Shown here piece by piece: positions 1 through 7,720 of a stretch of DNA of 35,323 bases. Numbering within the stretch: position 1 is the first letter of the stretch; each line of letters begins with the position of its first letter. A program made the position numbers and the translations under genes. Source of the stretch: Candidatus Ozemobacteraceae bacterium. Lineage in GTDB: Bacteria; Muiribacteriota; Ozemobacteria; Ozemobacterales; Ozemobacteraceae. The notes beneath the pieces are model-generated. The model worked only from the letters and a program-made list of their open reading frames with translations, searched no databases and had not been told where the DNA came from. The stretch spans positions 1 through 35,323 of the forward strand of contig DAOSOK010000045.1 in NCBI GenBank assembly GCA_035373905.1. Reading direction: 5' to 3'.

Positions 1-158
1 TCCCGACGAAAACCCTTCGGAAAACCGTACCAGACCGCTCACTGAGAATTGCTGAAACGAGCATGAAACGGTTGCATTTTGACCGGTCCGAAGATAAAGT
101 TACACGGGAGTCGCCATTGTCCGAATCTCTCCGAGCATATCAGCCGATACGGAACCAG

Positions 159-1115
159 ATGTATAACCTGCGCCTGATTTTTCTGCTGCTGACCGCGCTT
201 GTTCTGTCTGCCGCGCCTGTCTGCGCCCAGGATGTCCTCGCTCCCGGGGATACCATCCGGGTGTGGGTGAAGGGCGAGCCGGACCTCACCGTCGAGCGTG
301 TGATCGGCAGTGACGGAAGCATTTCCTATCCCTTGCTCGGTACCGTGCCCGTTCACGGATTGAAACCCTACGAAGCGGCCCGCACAATCGCCCGTCTGCT
401 CGACGACGGCTATATCCGCCAGCCTCTCGTGCAGATCGACGTCACGTCGAGGGCGCCGGCCCGTTCCGAGCCGCCGGCGATTCCCGCCGTGAGCGAGAGG
501 CCGTCGTCTTCCCCCCCCGAACCGCAAGCGGCGCCGTCCGAAGCGCCTGCGGCCCCGCTTCCCGACGCCCGGACGGAAGTACATCCCCCGGTTTCCCCCG
601 CGGCGGCCCCGGCCCCCAAGGCCGTTGCTCCCAAACCTGTAAGCAAGCGCCTCATCGAGGTCGTCGACGGAAAAAACGGCGCGGGCATCGGCAGCGCCGC
701 CCTGTTCCTCGGCGGAAAGATCTACCAGAGTAACCGTCTCGGTCAGATGCTCATCGAGCAGTCGAGCGGCCGCATCATTCTCATCGCCGACGGTTACAAG
801 ATTTTGCAGGGGCCGCTCGAGCGCTTCCTGCGCGCCGGAAACCCCGCCCGCATCGTCATGGACAGGATTACCGTGGCCGGGGTGATAACGGTAAAGGTCA
901 TCGATATCCGTGACGGGAAGCCGCTTCCCGGGGTGAAGGTGACCCTCGACGACATGAGCGTTAAGACCAACTCCCAGGGCATCTTCCGAATGCGCGACAT
1001 CCGCAAGGAGTTCGGCGAGATCAAACTGGAAATGGCCGGCTACAAGCCGCTTCGCAAGATCATCGATTTCAAGGGGCCTGCCGAGCAGGTGCTGGCGCTG
1101 AAACGCGATGAGTAG
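159..1115 (+). CDS. Secreted protein with Wza-like polysaccharide-export domain and two carboxypeptidase-regulatory-like domains
   Basis: I chose the ATG at 159 because it begins a clear signal peptide (MYNLRLIFLLLTALVLSAAP, with cleavage probably after VCA near residue 23). An in-frame ATG at 63, and open frame back to the window edge, would put 32 or more polar residues in front of it. Residues about 25-98 resemble the N-terminal domain of polysaccharide export proteins (DVLAPGDTIRVWVKGEPDLT, then the GSDGSISYPLLGTV segment). A Pro/Ala-rich linker covers about 99-165. Two beta-rich repeats follow, of the carboxypeptidase-regulatory or PEGA type; the second contains VIDIRDGKPLPGVKVTLDD and ends with MAGYKPL. 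No SLBB repeats or outer-membrane helix are visible, so this is not a full Wza. It overlaps the next pseudopilin gene by 8 bp, which suggests co-translation and a periplasmic job beside the secretion machine. The exact function is unknown. Confidence 0.8.
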   Translation: MYNLRLIFLLLTALVLSAAPVCAQDVLAPGDTIRVWVKGEPDLTVERVIGSDGSISYPLLGTVPVHGLKPYEAARTIARLLDDGYIRQPLVQIDVTSRAPARSEPPAIPAVSERPSSSPPEPQAAPSEAPAAPLPDARTEVHPPVSPAAAPAPKAVAPKPVSKRLIEVVDGKNGAGIGSAALFLGGKIYQSNRLGQMLIEQSSGRIILIADGYKILQGPLERFLRAGNPARIVMDRITVAGVITVKVIDIRDGKPLPGVKVTLDDMSVKTNSQGIFRMRDIRKEFGEIKLEMAGYKPLRKIIDFKGPAEQVLALKRDE

Positions 1116-1530
1116 GCGCGGCTTCACCCTGATCGAGCTGATCATCGTCGTGGCCATCATCGCCGTGCTGGCTGCCACGTCGTACAACTACTACCAGGAC
1201 TCGCTTGCGACCGCCCGCGAGAACGTCGTCAGGCAGAACATCCAGATGGTCAGGGAAGCGATCGGGCGCTATTTCCAGACGAATCTCCAGCACCCCGCGG
1301 ATCTCGATGCGCTCAAGCCGGCCTACCTCACGCAGTCGGCCGAACAACTTCTCGTCTATCCGCTCGGAAGCGCGACGATCGAAGTCGAGGTGCCGGCCGA
1401 CAACAACGTGACGAACCTCCTCCAGTATAAGGGCGCCTTCGGCTGGGTGACGGCCGCCCAGAACAAGACGGACAAGAAACTGATACGCGCGGTGAGGGTG
1501 CGCGTCGACAGCGGATATCTGATCAACTGA
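1108..1530 (+). CDS. Type II secretion/type IV pilus-like pseudopilin (short)
   Basis: This 140-residue protein starts with a five-residue leader ending in Gly, followed by the prepilin-peptidase signature FTLIELIIVVAIIAVLAA with Glu at mature position 5. That makes it a membrane-anchored pilin subunit processed by a PilD-type peptidase. The C-terminal part is a small globular domain (about residues 40-140). It lacks the DPWG and GPDG signature of the GspG-like paralogues downstream, so I do not call it GspG; a GspH/I-like or minor-pilin role is equally possible. The gene overlaps the preceding export-domain gene by 8 bp and is followed 29 bp later by the GspF gene, so the three are probably one operon. 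Confidence 0.88.
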   Translation: MSRRGFTLIELIIVVAIIAVLAATSYNYYQDSLATARENVVRQNIQMVREAIGRYFQTNLQHPADLDALKPAYLTQSAEQLLVYPLGSATIEVEVPADNNVTNLLQYKGAFGWVTAAQNKTDKKLIRAVRVRVDSGYLIN

Positions 1531-1559
1531 AGAATAACGGGAAGCGAAGGGGATAAGAG

Positions 1560-2735
1560 ATGGTCGAGCAGGCACAGAACCAGCCTGAAAAATCGCCGGC
1601 ACAAGAGATCACGCCGGGCTCCGAGCCCAGAACGGTGCTGTCGTATCTGAACCCGTTCTACGGGACGGTTTCGCTCAGCGAACGGCTCCTTTTCACAAAG
1701 TATTTCACGACGCTGACGAGGGCCGGTATTCCGGTTCTCCGGTCGCTCGGAACGCTCGCCCGCCAGATGCAGACGGCTCCCTTCCGCAAAATGATCTGGG
1801 AGATGCGGAACGACGTCGAGGGCGGTATCCCGCTGAACATGGCCTTCCGCAAGAATGAAGACACGTTCGGGCTGCTGTACACAAACCTTGTCCGGGTCGG
1901 CGAGGAGTCCGGCCGGCTTTTCAACGTGCTCGATCGGCTCAGCACGCTGCTCGACCGCGAAATCAAACTTCGCCGGAAGGTGCTCGCGGCGATGACGTAT
2001 CCGGCGGTCATCACCCTCGTCGCAACCGGCGTCGTGCTGTTCCTGATGCTGGCCGTCATTCCCCAGTTCGCGAAACTGTTCGCCCAGTTCGGGCAGGAGC
2101 TGCCGTGGCTCACCCAGCAGGTCATCAATGTCAGCAGCTTCGTCGGAAACAATTTCCTCAACCTCATCGCGGCGACCGTGGCGATTCTCCTGGTGATCTA
2201 TCAAGTGAATCAGACGACCGGCGGGCGTCGTTTCTTCGATTCCGTGCGGTTGAAAATCCCTGTGATCGGAAATCTGACGCAGAAGTATGCGATCGCGATG
2301 TTCTCCCGAAACATGGCGACGCTCTTTCAGTCTGGCGTTTCGATCATCACCGCGATGAAGATCAGCATCGAGACCGTCGAGAATATCATTCTCGCCGATG
2401 CCCTCAACCAGGTCGTCCGCGACGTCGAGGGCGGTCAGCCGATCGCCAAAGCCCTCGTGAAGGTTGACATCATGCCCGAGTTGACGACGCAGATGATCGA
2501 GGTCGGCGAAGAGACCGGTAACCTCGACGACATGCTCGAAAAGGTCGCCGAGTTCTACGAGGACGAGATCAATTTCATGATCGACCAGATGACGGCCCTT
2601 GTCGAACCGGCGTTTATCCTTGTTCTTGGAACGATCGTCGGCGTTATCGTCGTAGCTATGTATCTTCCGATATTTAAAATGGCCAAGGTCGTATCGGGAG
2701 GCGGAGGCGGTGGAGGCGGCCCGACGATGCCGTAA
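1560..2735 (+). CDS. gspF: Type II secretion / type IV pilus inner-membrane platform protein GspF/PilC
   Basis: The 391-residue product has the duplicated GspF/PilC layout. Each half has a cytoplasmic helical domain (FTKYFTTLTRAGIPVLRSL near residue 45 and FSRNMATLFQSGVSIITAM near 253). Each carries the family motif VGEESGRL / VGEETGNL near residues 113 and 315. There are hydrophobic segments near 145-170, 200-217 and 352-375. Proteins of this family form the inner-membrane platform on which the assembly ATPase drives pseudopilus growth. The length is normal for the family (about 400). The C-terminus is odd: a run of eight glycines followed by PTMP. An AAGGGG Shine-Dalgarno sequence lies about 8 bases before the ATG. 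A strong terminator follows 21 bp after the stop, ending this transcription unit. The partner ATPase GspE is not in the window. Confidence 0.93.
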   Translation: MVEQAQNQPEKSPAQEITPGSEPRTVLSYLNPFYGTVSLSERLLFTKYFTTLTRAGIPVLRSLGTLARQMQTAPFRKMIWEMRNDVEGGIPLNMAFRKNEDTFGLLYTNLVRVGEESGRLFNVLDRLSTLLDREIKLRRKVLAAMTYPAVITLVATGVVLFLMLAVIPQFAKLFAQFGQELPWLTQQVINVSSFVGNNFLNLIAATVAILLVIYQVNQTTGGRRFFDSVRLKIPVIGNLTQKYAIAMFSRNMATLFQSGVSIITAMKISIETVENIILADALNQVVRDVEGGQPIAKALVKVDIMPELTTQMIEVGEETGNLDDMLEKVAEFYEDEINFMIDQMTALVEPAFILVLGTIVGVIVVAMYLPIFKMAKVVSGGGGGGGGPTMP

Positions 2736-2756
2736 CGGTTCCGTCTGACGAAAGAC

Positions 2757-2790
2757 GGGCTGGGAAACCGATGTTTCCCGGCCCTTTTTT
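2757..2790 (+). terminator. Rho-independent terminator after gspF
   Basis: GGGCTGGGAAAC (2757-2768) pairs with GTTTCCCGGCCC (2773-2784) across a 4-base loop. The 12-bp stem has one G-U pair and is followed directly by six T residues, then a further A/T run to about 2798. It separates the gspF unit from the secretin gene, which must therefore have its own promoter in 2791-2898. Confidence 0.92.
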
Positions 2791-2898
2791 ATTTTTTTCG
2801 CTCATTGCTTCTTCGGATTCGTGAAAAGGCTGTCGATAGGTAATGTGTATTAGGCTGCATTGCCAGCAGGAGTCGCACCCAATCGAAGGAGCTTGATC

Positions 2899-5001
2899 AT
2901 GCAAAACCAGCGGGCCCGGTATCGCACGGCGATGCGTTGGGCCGTCGCGTGTCTTTCCATGCTGGGATGCCTGAGTGCCGGTTCTGCCTTCGCCGGCGTG
3001 CTTTCCGACCTGTCCGTGACGGAACTGGGTGAGAAGCGGCTGTGCCTGTTCGCAGAACAGGAAATTTCGGATGTCGCCGCGCGGGCCGTTGCCAGCGATG
3101 TTCTTGAAATCGATCTGCCCGACTGCACCTTCTCCGGCGGTCCGAAGATCGTTCTCGCCCCCCACGCGAAAATCAAGTTCCTTCGCATCAACCAGATCGG
3201 CCGGCAGCCGGATATCGTCCGCGTCGCGGCCGTGTTCGAACCGGGCCTGACGTTCGTTCCGAAACTCGAAAACAAGCGGCTCATCCTCGACCAGATCGGG
3301 GAAACGCCGAAGCGTCCTCTGGTGACGCCGCAGAAGCCGACGCCGCTTCCGCCCAAGAGAGAGTTCGCTCCCGAAAAACCCGCGGGGTATGTCACGGAAA
3401 AACTGCAGGAACCCATTTCCCTGAAGACGCAGGAACCCGTTCCGACCGAACCGAGGAAGGTTGTCGTTCCTGAAAAGGCTGTTGAAACGGCCCCCGAACA
3501 ACCGAGAGAGAACGTCCAGGTCGCTTCGGCCAGGCCTGCTCCCCAGGCTCCTCGCACGGCGATTCCCGTTGCCGAGCGGGAGTTTCTCGACCAGAAGGTG
3601 AGCATCCAGTTCGAACAGCAGGAGCTGACGACCATTCTCGACGCCCTGGCGCAGAAGTTCGGCCTTCGCATCTTCGCCGATGGCGGCGTGAAAGGGAAGT
3701 TCACGGTCCATGCCGTCGACATGCCCCTGAGAGATGTGCTCAAGAGCCTTCTCCTGCAGAAAAATTTCCAGTATACCCTCCGCGGCAAGGACCTGACGGT
3801 CATTTCGCTCGGCCAGCATGCCGATCGTGTTGCCCGCGAACTGCTGTTCAAGGACCTCGGCCTGAAGGATGCATTGCAAACGCTATCGAAAATGATGAAC
3901 GTCAACCTCATCATTCACGAGTCCGTGAAGGACAAGAGCGTCAACTTCTACGTTGAGAACCTCAGCCTGGATGAGCTTCTCGAACTGCTCATTTCGACGA
4001 ATGATCTCGTGATGAAGCCCCACAACGAAAACACCTACATCATCATGACCAAGGAAGAGGCGAAAAAGTTCGGCAATAAGCAATACAGGACGTTCAAGCT
4101 GGTCAACGCGAAGCCCGCCGAGGTCATCAGCATGATCACCGGCAGCAAGTCGCTTTCCGAAAAGATCGATACCGCCAACATGGCCGTCAATGACCGCATC
4201 AACGCCCTGTCGGTCTACGAGACGCCCGAAAATCTCGACCTGATCGCCAAAGTCATCGAAAACGTCGATGAGAAGCTGAAGCAGGCCGTCATCGAAGTCA
4301 AACTTCTCGAGGTGAACCGCTCTTTCACCAGGGAACTGGGCATCGATCTCAACAGTGGGAACGGCGTCAATATCAATGTTCCCGACGTCACCAGAATTCC
4401 GACCTCCTACGCTCTTGGTGCCCGCCTTGTGATGCTTGAAAACGAGGGCAAGGCGAAGGTGCTGTCCAGCCCCAAGATCAGGGCCGTTCACAACAAAAAG
4501 GCGACGATCAATATCGGGAAAAAGATTCCCGTTCCGTATTTCCGGTATGAAGTTGCGTCGACGACGTATCTGGGTTACGTGCCGCAGACCTACAAGGAAT
4601 ACCGCGACCTCGACACCGGCATTCAGCTTGATGTCACGCCTGAAATTTCACACGACAACGAAATCAGTCTTGATATAAACCTCCGTATCGATGAAGTCGT
4701 CAAGATCAATGATGATGGCCAGCCGACGCGTGACAGCCGGAGCACGCACTCCTACATCCGCGTGCAGGACGGCGAGACGGTCGTCCTGGGCGGTCTGATA
4801 TCGAGCCAGAACACGACAGATACCTCGAGCCCCGCGCTGATAAACAAAATTCCTCTTCTGAAGCGGCTGACCAGTAAAACGAAAAATGTGAAGAGCGACG
4901 TCGAAATGATCATGCTCGTCACACCGCGACTCGTGAATCTCGACGATGCCGACGAGCCGTCGCCTGAGAAGTCCGAACTCGTCGTTCAAACCCGGAACTG
5001 A
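2899..5001 (+). CDS. gspD: Outer-membrane secretin (GspD/PilQ family) with AMIN-like N-terminal domain
   Basis: I start the gene at ATG 2899, which has GAAGGAG at 2885-2891. An in-frame TTG at 2860 lacks such a site and would precede the signal peptide. The 700-residue product has a signal peptide (cleavage after SAFA, about residue 32) and an AMIN-like beta domain (about 33-135). A Pro/Glu/Lys-rich linker (136-233) and an STN/N0-type domain (about 234-312) follow, then N1-type ring domains (about 314-460). The secretin barrel domain (about 462-690) contains GARLVMLENEGKAKVLSSPKI, DTGIQLDVTPEI and the signature DGETVVLGGLIS. Secretins form the outer-membrane channel for secreted proteins or pili. 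An AMIN domain is more typical of PilQ, while the neighbours are pseudopilins, so GspD and PilQ cannot be separated here. A pseudopilin gene follows after 14 bp. Confidence 0.93.
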   Translation: MQNQRARYRTAMRWAVACLSMLGCLSAGSAFAGVLSDLSVTELGEKRLCLFAEQEISDVAARAVASDVLEIDLPDCTFSGGPKIVLAPHAKIKFLRINQIGRQPDIVRVAAVFEPGLTFVPKLENKRLILDQIGETPKRPLVTPQKPTPLPPKREFAPEKPAGYVTEKLQEPISLKTQEPVPTEPRKVVVPEKAVETAPEQPRENVQVASARPAPQAPRTAIPVAEREFLDQKVSIQFEQQELTTILDALAQKFGLRIFADGGVKGKFTVHAVDMPLRDVLKSLLLQKNFQYTLRGKDLTVISLGQHADRVARELLFKDLGLKDALQTLSKMMNVNLIIHESVKDKSVNFYVENLSLDELLELLISTNDLVMKPHNENTYIIMTKEEAKKFGNKQYRTFKLVNAKPAEVISMITGSKSLSEKIDTANMAVNDRINALSVYETPENLDLIAKVIENVDEKLKQAVIEVKLLEVNRSFTRELGIDLNSGNGVNINVPDVTRIPTSYALGARLVMLENEGKAKVLSSPKIRAVHNKKATINIGKKIPVPYFRYEVASTTYLGYVPQTYKEYRDLDTGIQLDVTPEISHDNEISLDINLRIDEVVKINDDGQPTRDSRSTHSYIRVQDGETVVLGGLISSQNTTDTSSPALINKIPLLKRLTSKTKNVKSDVEMIMLVTPRLVNLDDADEPSPEKSELVVQTRN

Positions 5002-5015
5002 GACAGAAGGTTGTT

Positions 5016-5816
5016 ATGAAGCGTCTGAACATGTTGAGGTGTCGGCCGGTAAAGGGATACAGGCCCCTTGATGCCCGTGGGTTCAACCTCATCGAGATGA
5101 TGGTGGCCGTCATCATCATCGCTACGCTCGTTCTCATCGCCGTAAGAGAGTATGGGGAGTATGTCCTTCGGGCGAAGATCACCAAGGCCCAGGTCGATCT
5201 CGAAGAGCTGGCCAAGGCTGTCAGGATGTACAATACGAAGGAAGAACAACCCTTCAGAATCGCCACCTTTACCATTCTCGAGTTGGGAAGCTTCGTCGGA
5301 ACCTACCTCGAGAAAGAACCCCCCTTCGATCCCTGGGGAACTCCGTATCGACACAATGCCGATATGGGAATCGTTTATTCGATCGGTCCTGACGGGCTTG
5401 ACTCGCAGATTCGCGTGATACCGAATTTTCCTTCGGATGATATAATAGTAAGATATATGCCTCAGGAGTTTTTCATCACGAAGGTCGAATACGTCGACGC
5501 GAACCGGAATATCCGCATAGATTTCGGCGACAGGATCGATATCTTCTTTTCCCGCCCGGCGAAGATGACGAATGTTTCGGTGTTCGATTTCATCACCAAT
5601 TACCCCGAAAGGGCTCTTGGAAGCGCAATCGTGTCGAGCCCCCCGAAGGGAAACGTTCTCTCGTTCCTCTTCGCCTCCCCGGTTCCTCCTTCGATTAATA
5701 TCGGGGAAACGACGATCCGCCCCAGGGATTTCATCGATTCGATCGTCGATTGCTCTCCGCAACCACAGCCCCTGCGCAAACATGATGAAATTCTGATCCA
5801 AAGTAGAAGAATGTAG
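5016..5816 (+). CDS. Long pseudopilin, divergent member of the tandem array
   Basis: The 266-residue product has a 22-residue basic leader ending DARG, then FNLIEMMVAVIIIATLVLIA. Phe at +1 and Glu at +5 are kept, but Asn replaces the usual Thr at +2. The GspG-like core is present: a long amphipathic helix, FDPWGTPYRH near residue 104, and YSIGPDGLDS near 122. A YVDANRNIRIDFGDRIDIFFSRP segment (about residues 158-180) matches the acidic loop and strand seen in the downstream paralogues, and a further beta-rich domain follows. It ends in a basic tail with one Cys (IVDCSPQPQP). It starts 14 bp after the secretin stop with an AAGG ribosome site, so the two genes are probably co-transcribed. It is separated from the rest of the array by an AT-rich leader. 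Confidence 0.87.
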   Translation: MKRLNMLRCRPVKGYRPLDARGFNLIEMMVAVIIIATLVLIAVREYGEYVLRAKITKAQVDLEELAKAVRMYNTKEEQPFRIATFTILELGSFVGTYLEKEPPFDPWGTPYRHNADMGIVYSIGPDGLDSQIRVIPNFPSDDIIVRYMPQEFFITKVEYVDANRNIRIDFGDRIDIFFSRPAKMTNVSVFDFITNYPERALGSAIVSSPPKGNVLSFLFASPVPPSINIGETTIRPRDFIDSIVDCSPQPQPLRKHDEILIQSRRM

Positions 5817-6151
5817 TAAAAAAAAAGAAAAAAGATTATTTTTATGTGGAAAATATCCCTTTTGAGGTAAATATACCTCGCGTCACCGCGCGGGGGTTTT
5901 TCTTATAGAGAACAGAAGAGGATCGTCGAGAAAATAATTTCCATTCGCCAAAGCGGGTACAAGGCTTGCGTAAATAAATATAGATTTATTTCAAGGTGTA
6001 AAATTTCAAGACTGAAGGCAGATTTTTGAGTTCTTTGACAAAAATATAAAAAACTTCTGGAAAATTTGTAAAATATACATATTCTTTGGCGGTATGATTA
6101 TTGCCGATGGTATGATAAGATAGCGCTAAATCTGACCTGAATGGGGATTTC
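5817..6151. other. AT-rich intergenic leader between the secretin unit and the pseudopilin array
   Basis: This 335-bp stretch is clearly richer in A/T than its surroundings and holds no convincing ORF. It contains an A-rich tract (5817-5833), a terminator-like hairpin at 5876-5901, an alternative hairpin at 5864-5879, a perfect AT-only inverted repeat (AAATAAAT / ATTTATTT at 5972-5979 and 5984-5991) and a repeated GGTATGAT (6091-6098 and 6109-6116). A TTGACA hexamer sits at 6035-6040 but has no well-spaced -10 box. GGGGA at 6143-6147 is the ribosome site of the next gene. A promoter for the pseudopilin array most likely lies here, but I cannot fix its position. Confidence 0.6.
5876..5901 (+). 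terminator. Probable Rho-independent terminator in the leader
   Basis: CCTCGCG (5876-5882) pairs with CGCGGGG (5889-5895) across a 6-base loop, with one G-U pair, and is followed by G and five T residues. It would end the secretin-pseudopilin transcript. A competing 6-bp hairpin GAGGTA/TACCTC (5864-5869 with 5874-5879) shares four bases with its left arm. Confidence 0.65.
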
Positions 6152-6916
6152 ATGAGACTCTTCCCTGGTGGTGTTTATGGCGGGAGCCGAGGGTTCACCC
6201 TGATAGAACTCCTCGTGGTAATTGCGATCATCGCTATCCTGGCGGGAACGGCCCTTCCGTATGTACAATCCTATGTCCTTGAAAGCAAGATCAGCAAAGC
6301 AAAGGCCGATCTTGAGGAAATCGGTCGGGCCATAGCCATCTACGAAACGCGGGAAAAGGTATACATGGCCTCCGATGTTTCTCTCCTCACAGGTCGGTAT
6401 CTGAATAGATCCCCTATTGACCCGTGGGGCCGCCCTTTTATCGTGGCGACGCATGCTGGAACGGTATACTCCTCAGGCCCCGACAGAAACCCGGCAACGC
6501 AGGATGATAACGTATTTTATATGTATCAGCCTCTTCTCGCGCTGGTGAGAGCCAGATGGGTGGATGCCAACCAGACCGGTCGGGTCGATACGGAGAATAC
6601 GCCGGATTACCTCCTGCTCACATTTTCCCGAACCATCAACGACAAGGCCCCGGGGGCGGACGTGAAAAGTCCCCTGAATTTCAGTTTCAGCAGTATTGCT
6701 GATGCCGATGTCGAAAACCTCTTCGCCTGGGACCAAGTCGCCACGATGCCCGATGGAAAAGGCCTGATGATTCCCCTTGCCACGGCGGCGCACATGATTT
6801 TCACCCCGGGAAGCGATACCGTTGCCGTGAAATCCGGGAATACGCTTTTCGATACCTCGATCTTTCAATTGAACAGATGCATTTCAAGCCAACCGGTTAT
6901 TATCAAGGCTGAATAA
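6152..6916 (+). CDS. Long GspG-like pseudopilin with C-terminal Ig-like domain
   Basis: The 254-residue product has a 14-residue Gly-rich leader and the cleavage motif G-FTLIELLVVIAIIAILAG. A GspG-type core follows, with a helix carrying SKAKADLEEIGRAIAIYETRE, then LLTGRYLNRSPIDPWGRPF and YSSGPDRNPATQDDN. After the core comes WVDANQTGRVDTENTPDYLLLTFSR, an Asp/Asn-rich loop and strand. The beta-rich tail contains FTPGSDTVAVKSGNTLFDTS and ends CISSQPVIIKAE. Classical GspG is about 140 residues, so roughly 110 residues are added. GspG cores of this type bind calcium; whether this one does is inferred. GGGGA at 6143-6147 is the ribosome site. It is the first gene of the close-packed array, and 32 bp separate it from the next paralogue. 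Confidence 0.9.
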   Translation: MRLFPGGVYGGSRGFTLIELLVVIAIIAILAGTALPYVQSYVLESKISKAKADLEEIGRAIAIYETREKVYMASDVSLLTGRYLNRSPIDPWGRPFIVATHAGTVYSSGPDRNPATQDDNVFYMYQPLLALVRARWVDANQTGRVDTENTPDYLLLTFSRTINDKAPGADVKSPLNFSFSSIADADVENLFAWDQVATMPDGKGLMIPLATAAHMIFTPGSDTVAVKSGNTLFDTSIFQLNRCISSQPVIIKAE

Positions 6917-6948
6917 AGAAAATTATACATTCCTAAGGAGAATTGGGT

Positions 6949-7692
6949 ATGAGACGGGGCTTTACATTGATCGAACTGTTGGTGGTTATCACGATCTTGG
7001 CTGTCCTGGCCGGGGCCGCGATGCCGTATGTCCAGTCGTATGTTGAAGAGTCGCGTCTGGCCAAGGCAAAAACGGACCTTGAAGAAATTGCACGAGCGTT
7101 GATTGTCTATGAAACCAGGGAAGGCGAATACAACCAGGGTGATGTGTCGATTCTTACCGGCCGATATCTGAACAAATCTCCGATCGATCCCTGGGGCAAG
7201 GCCTATCGGGTCGCCACGGCCGAAGGAATCGTTGTCTCGTGTGGTCCTGACCGGAGTTTTGAGGATGCGGACGACAACCTGTTCTATCCCTATCAGCCGC
7301 CCTTGGCGCTCGTTCAGGTGAAATGGGTCGATAAGAATAATTCGGGTGCCGTAGACACGCAGAATATCAACGACGAGCTCCATCTCCTTTTCAGTCGTAA
7401 GCTCAAATGCGCCACGAGTACGATCACAGGCAAACTGGGCGAGTGCTTCGGCATATCCACGGATGGAGCGAGTATCGCTTCGATTCCGGCGGTCGTTGAC
7501 AGCACCGGTGATGCGATCAGAATGGTTGCCTCCAGAACCGTTATTCTGAAAGTATTAACCGGAAGCCAGAATGCTTTCCTCGTCGGAAGCAGTACGATTC
7601 AGGTTCTGGAAGGTCATAAAACACTGATCGATATGGCTGCGGTGCCGAACTTCTGTATTTCGTCGCAACCCGTCATCATTCTTCCTCAGTAA
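6949..7692 (+). CDS. Long GspG-like pseudopilin, subfamily A
   Basis: I start at ATG 6949, which has AAGGAG at 6935-6940; the TTG at 6943 is too close to that site. The 247-residue product starts MRRG-FTLIELLVVITILAVLAG. The core contains ESRLAKAKTDLEEIARALIV, LTGRYLNKSPIDPWGKAYRV and a CGPDRSFEDADDN loop. KWVDKNNSGAVDTQNINDEL leads into a strand (LHLLFSR) and a beta-rich domain, and the protein ends CISSQPVIILPQ. It carries extra cysteines in the tail domain (KCATS, GECFG) compared with the first array member. It is closely related to the products at 7721 and 10057 and presumably arose with them by tandem duplication. Confidence 0.9.
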   Translation: MRRGFTLIELLVVITILAVLAGAAMPYVQSYVEESRLAKAKTDLEEIARALIVYETREGEYNQGDVSILTGRYLNKSPIDPWGKAYRVATAEGIVVSCGPDRSFEDADDNLFYPYQPPLALVQVKWVDKNNSGAVDTQNINDELHLLFSRKLKCATSTITGKLGECFGISTDGASIASIPAVVDSTGDAIRMVASRTVILKVLTGSQNAFLVGSSTIQVLEGHKTLIDMAAVPNFCISSQPVIILPQ

Positions 7693-7720
7693 GTATCTCA
7701 AGAAAAAGGAGACATTCTAT

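Noticed and set aside
1..62. Possible end of an upstream gene (a short frame 2 reading stops at 53-55)
   Set aside because: Only 17 codons are visible and they show no motif. The first gene's frame is also open to the window edge, so nothing can be assigned.
39..1187. A 382-codon minus-strand frame opposite the first gene
   Set aside because: The plus strand has a signal peptide and family domains there; the minus-strand product is low complexity and rich in Gly/Arg.
6035..6080. TTGACA at 6035 as a sigma70 promoter for the pseudopilin array
   Set aside because: The -35 hexamer is perfect, but there is no acceptable -10 box at 16-18 bases; the nearest A/T-rich candidate is about 27 bases away.
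6080..6105. A sigma54-like TTGGC...TTGC element in the leader
   Set aside because: The spacing between the GG and GC elements is 13 bases instead of 10, so it does not fit the -24/-12 pattern.
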